A DNA stretch of 64,000 nt, taken from the NCBI GenBank assembly GCA_023702235.1, contig JAMQCR010000002.1, forward strand, positions 186,001-250,000, in the 5' to 3' direction. The notes beneath the pieces were generated by a model that saw only the letters and a list, made by a program, of their open reading frames with translations, had not been told where the DNA came from and searched no databases. Position 1 is the stretch's first letter; each line of letters begins with the position of its first letter. This document shows positions 63,868 through 64,000 of this stretch, piece by piece. Made by a program: the position numbers and the translations under genes. Source of the stretch: Neobacillus pocheonensis. GTDB taxonomy: Bacteria; Bacillota; Bacilli; Bacillales; Cytobacillaceae.

Positions 63868-64000
63868 TGCTGAGTTTAACTACTTAAAAATCATACCAAA
63901 TCGAGCTAAAAAGAAACATTATATGATGAGTATAACATATGATTTTGCTAGTTTAAATGAATATAATGTATATTATTATTATATGACTAGTTAAATTAAG
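63868..64000. repeat. Recombination-site-like region upstream of recombinase copy 2
   Basis: Counterpart of 41511-41640. The four motifs are GAGTTTAAC 63872-63880, GAGTATAAC 63928-63936, TAGTTTAAA 63949-63957 and TAGTTAAAT 63988-63996, with the same order and nearly the same spacing as in copy 1. The region runs to the window edge and may continue. Confidence 0.5.

Noticed and set aside
1..64000. CRISPR array, rRNA operon or classical riboswitch
   Set aside because: No regularly spaced identical repeats of 23-40 bp, no rRNA-like sequence, and no conserved T-box, SAM, TPP or lysine core was found in the leaders inspected.

Overview
The window looks like low-GC Bacillaceae DNA. Evidence: a GerA-type spore-germination operon, a Spo0E-like ORF, a histidine/glycine/tyrosine-rich coat-type protein, a Ctc/L25 gene, AGGAGG-type ribosome binding sites, and a tRNA-Val fragment that resembles the Bacillus gene. 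It reads as an accessory region (large plasmid, integrated element or genomic island). Functional metabolic operons sit between remnants of conjugation genes (VirD4-type coupling protein, MobL-like relaxase tail, ArdC), three insertion sequences (two IS3-family, one decayed ISL3-family), a group II intron, a resolvase remnant, solo Tn3-like terminal repeats and two tyrosine recombinase copies.

Layout. 0.2-2.5 kb: ribbon-helix-helix protein, an unlisted 43-aa zinc-ribbon gene, a frameshifted ATP-dependent DNA ligase, a Spo0E-like ORF and a PH-like membrane protein. 2.5-6.2 kb: coupling protein and relaxase tail, joined abruptly to a GH4 alpha-galactosidase remnant. 6.7-18.8 kb: an IS3 element sitting in the loop of a terminator, then an oligosaccharide locus on the minus strand (GH13, amylo-1,6-glucosidase, two permeases, binding lipoprotein, YesN/YesM-type two-component pair). 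19-21.3 kb: YhfP-like reductase, a broken small gene and a PaaI-like thioesterase. 21.4-23.1 kb: group II intron. 23.8-30.8 kb: Sir2 remnant, a MarR-controlled osmoprotectant/ergothioneine-type ABC transporter co-transcribed with a quinone-reductase-like gene, WrbA, a SnoaL-like protein and two fused oxidoreductase remnants. 31.6-40.1 kb: hypothetical gene, second IS3 element, gerA-C-B operon, a chimeric regulator and a ChbG/YdjC deacetylase. 40.7-43.1 kb: internally deleted tyrosine recombinase, tRNA-Val 3' half, Ctc. 43.5-48.9 kb: resolvase remnant, then a PadR / three DUF1048 / DrrAB-type ABC operon. 49.2-52 kb: EamA exporter divergent from a MocR regulator, and the coat-type protein. 52.7-56.4 kb: ISL3 remnant, ArdC, a structured non-coding region, a short YolD-like protein and an orphan possible nuclease. 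56.6-62.5 kb: an ArsR-led plus-strand cluster of three luciferase-like monooxygenases, an Old Yellow Enzyme and an SDR. 62.5-64 kb: GGDEF remnant and an intact tyrosine recombinase.

The main signals. (1) The two tyrosine recombinase genes, 22 kb apart in the same orientation, share about 130 bp of upstream DNA carrying four AGTTTAAC-type repeats, an arrangement like a TnpI resolution site. (2) The MarR gene and its transporter operon each have a sigma-A-like promoter whose spacer and -10 are occupied by the same palindrome. (3) Junction scars show several deletions that fused unrelated genes. (4) Many otherwise well-conserved genes carry one 1-nt frameshift, often in a short homopolymer, so either the assembly has indel errors or the region is decaying. 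Frameshifted genes are annotated here over their full extent.
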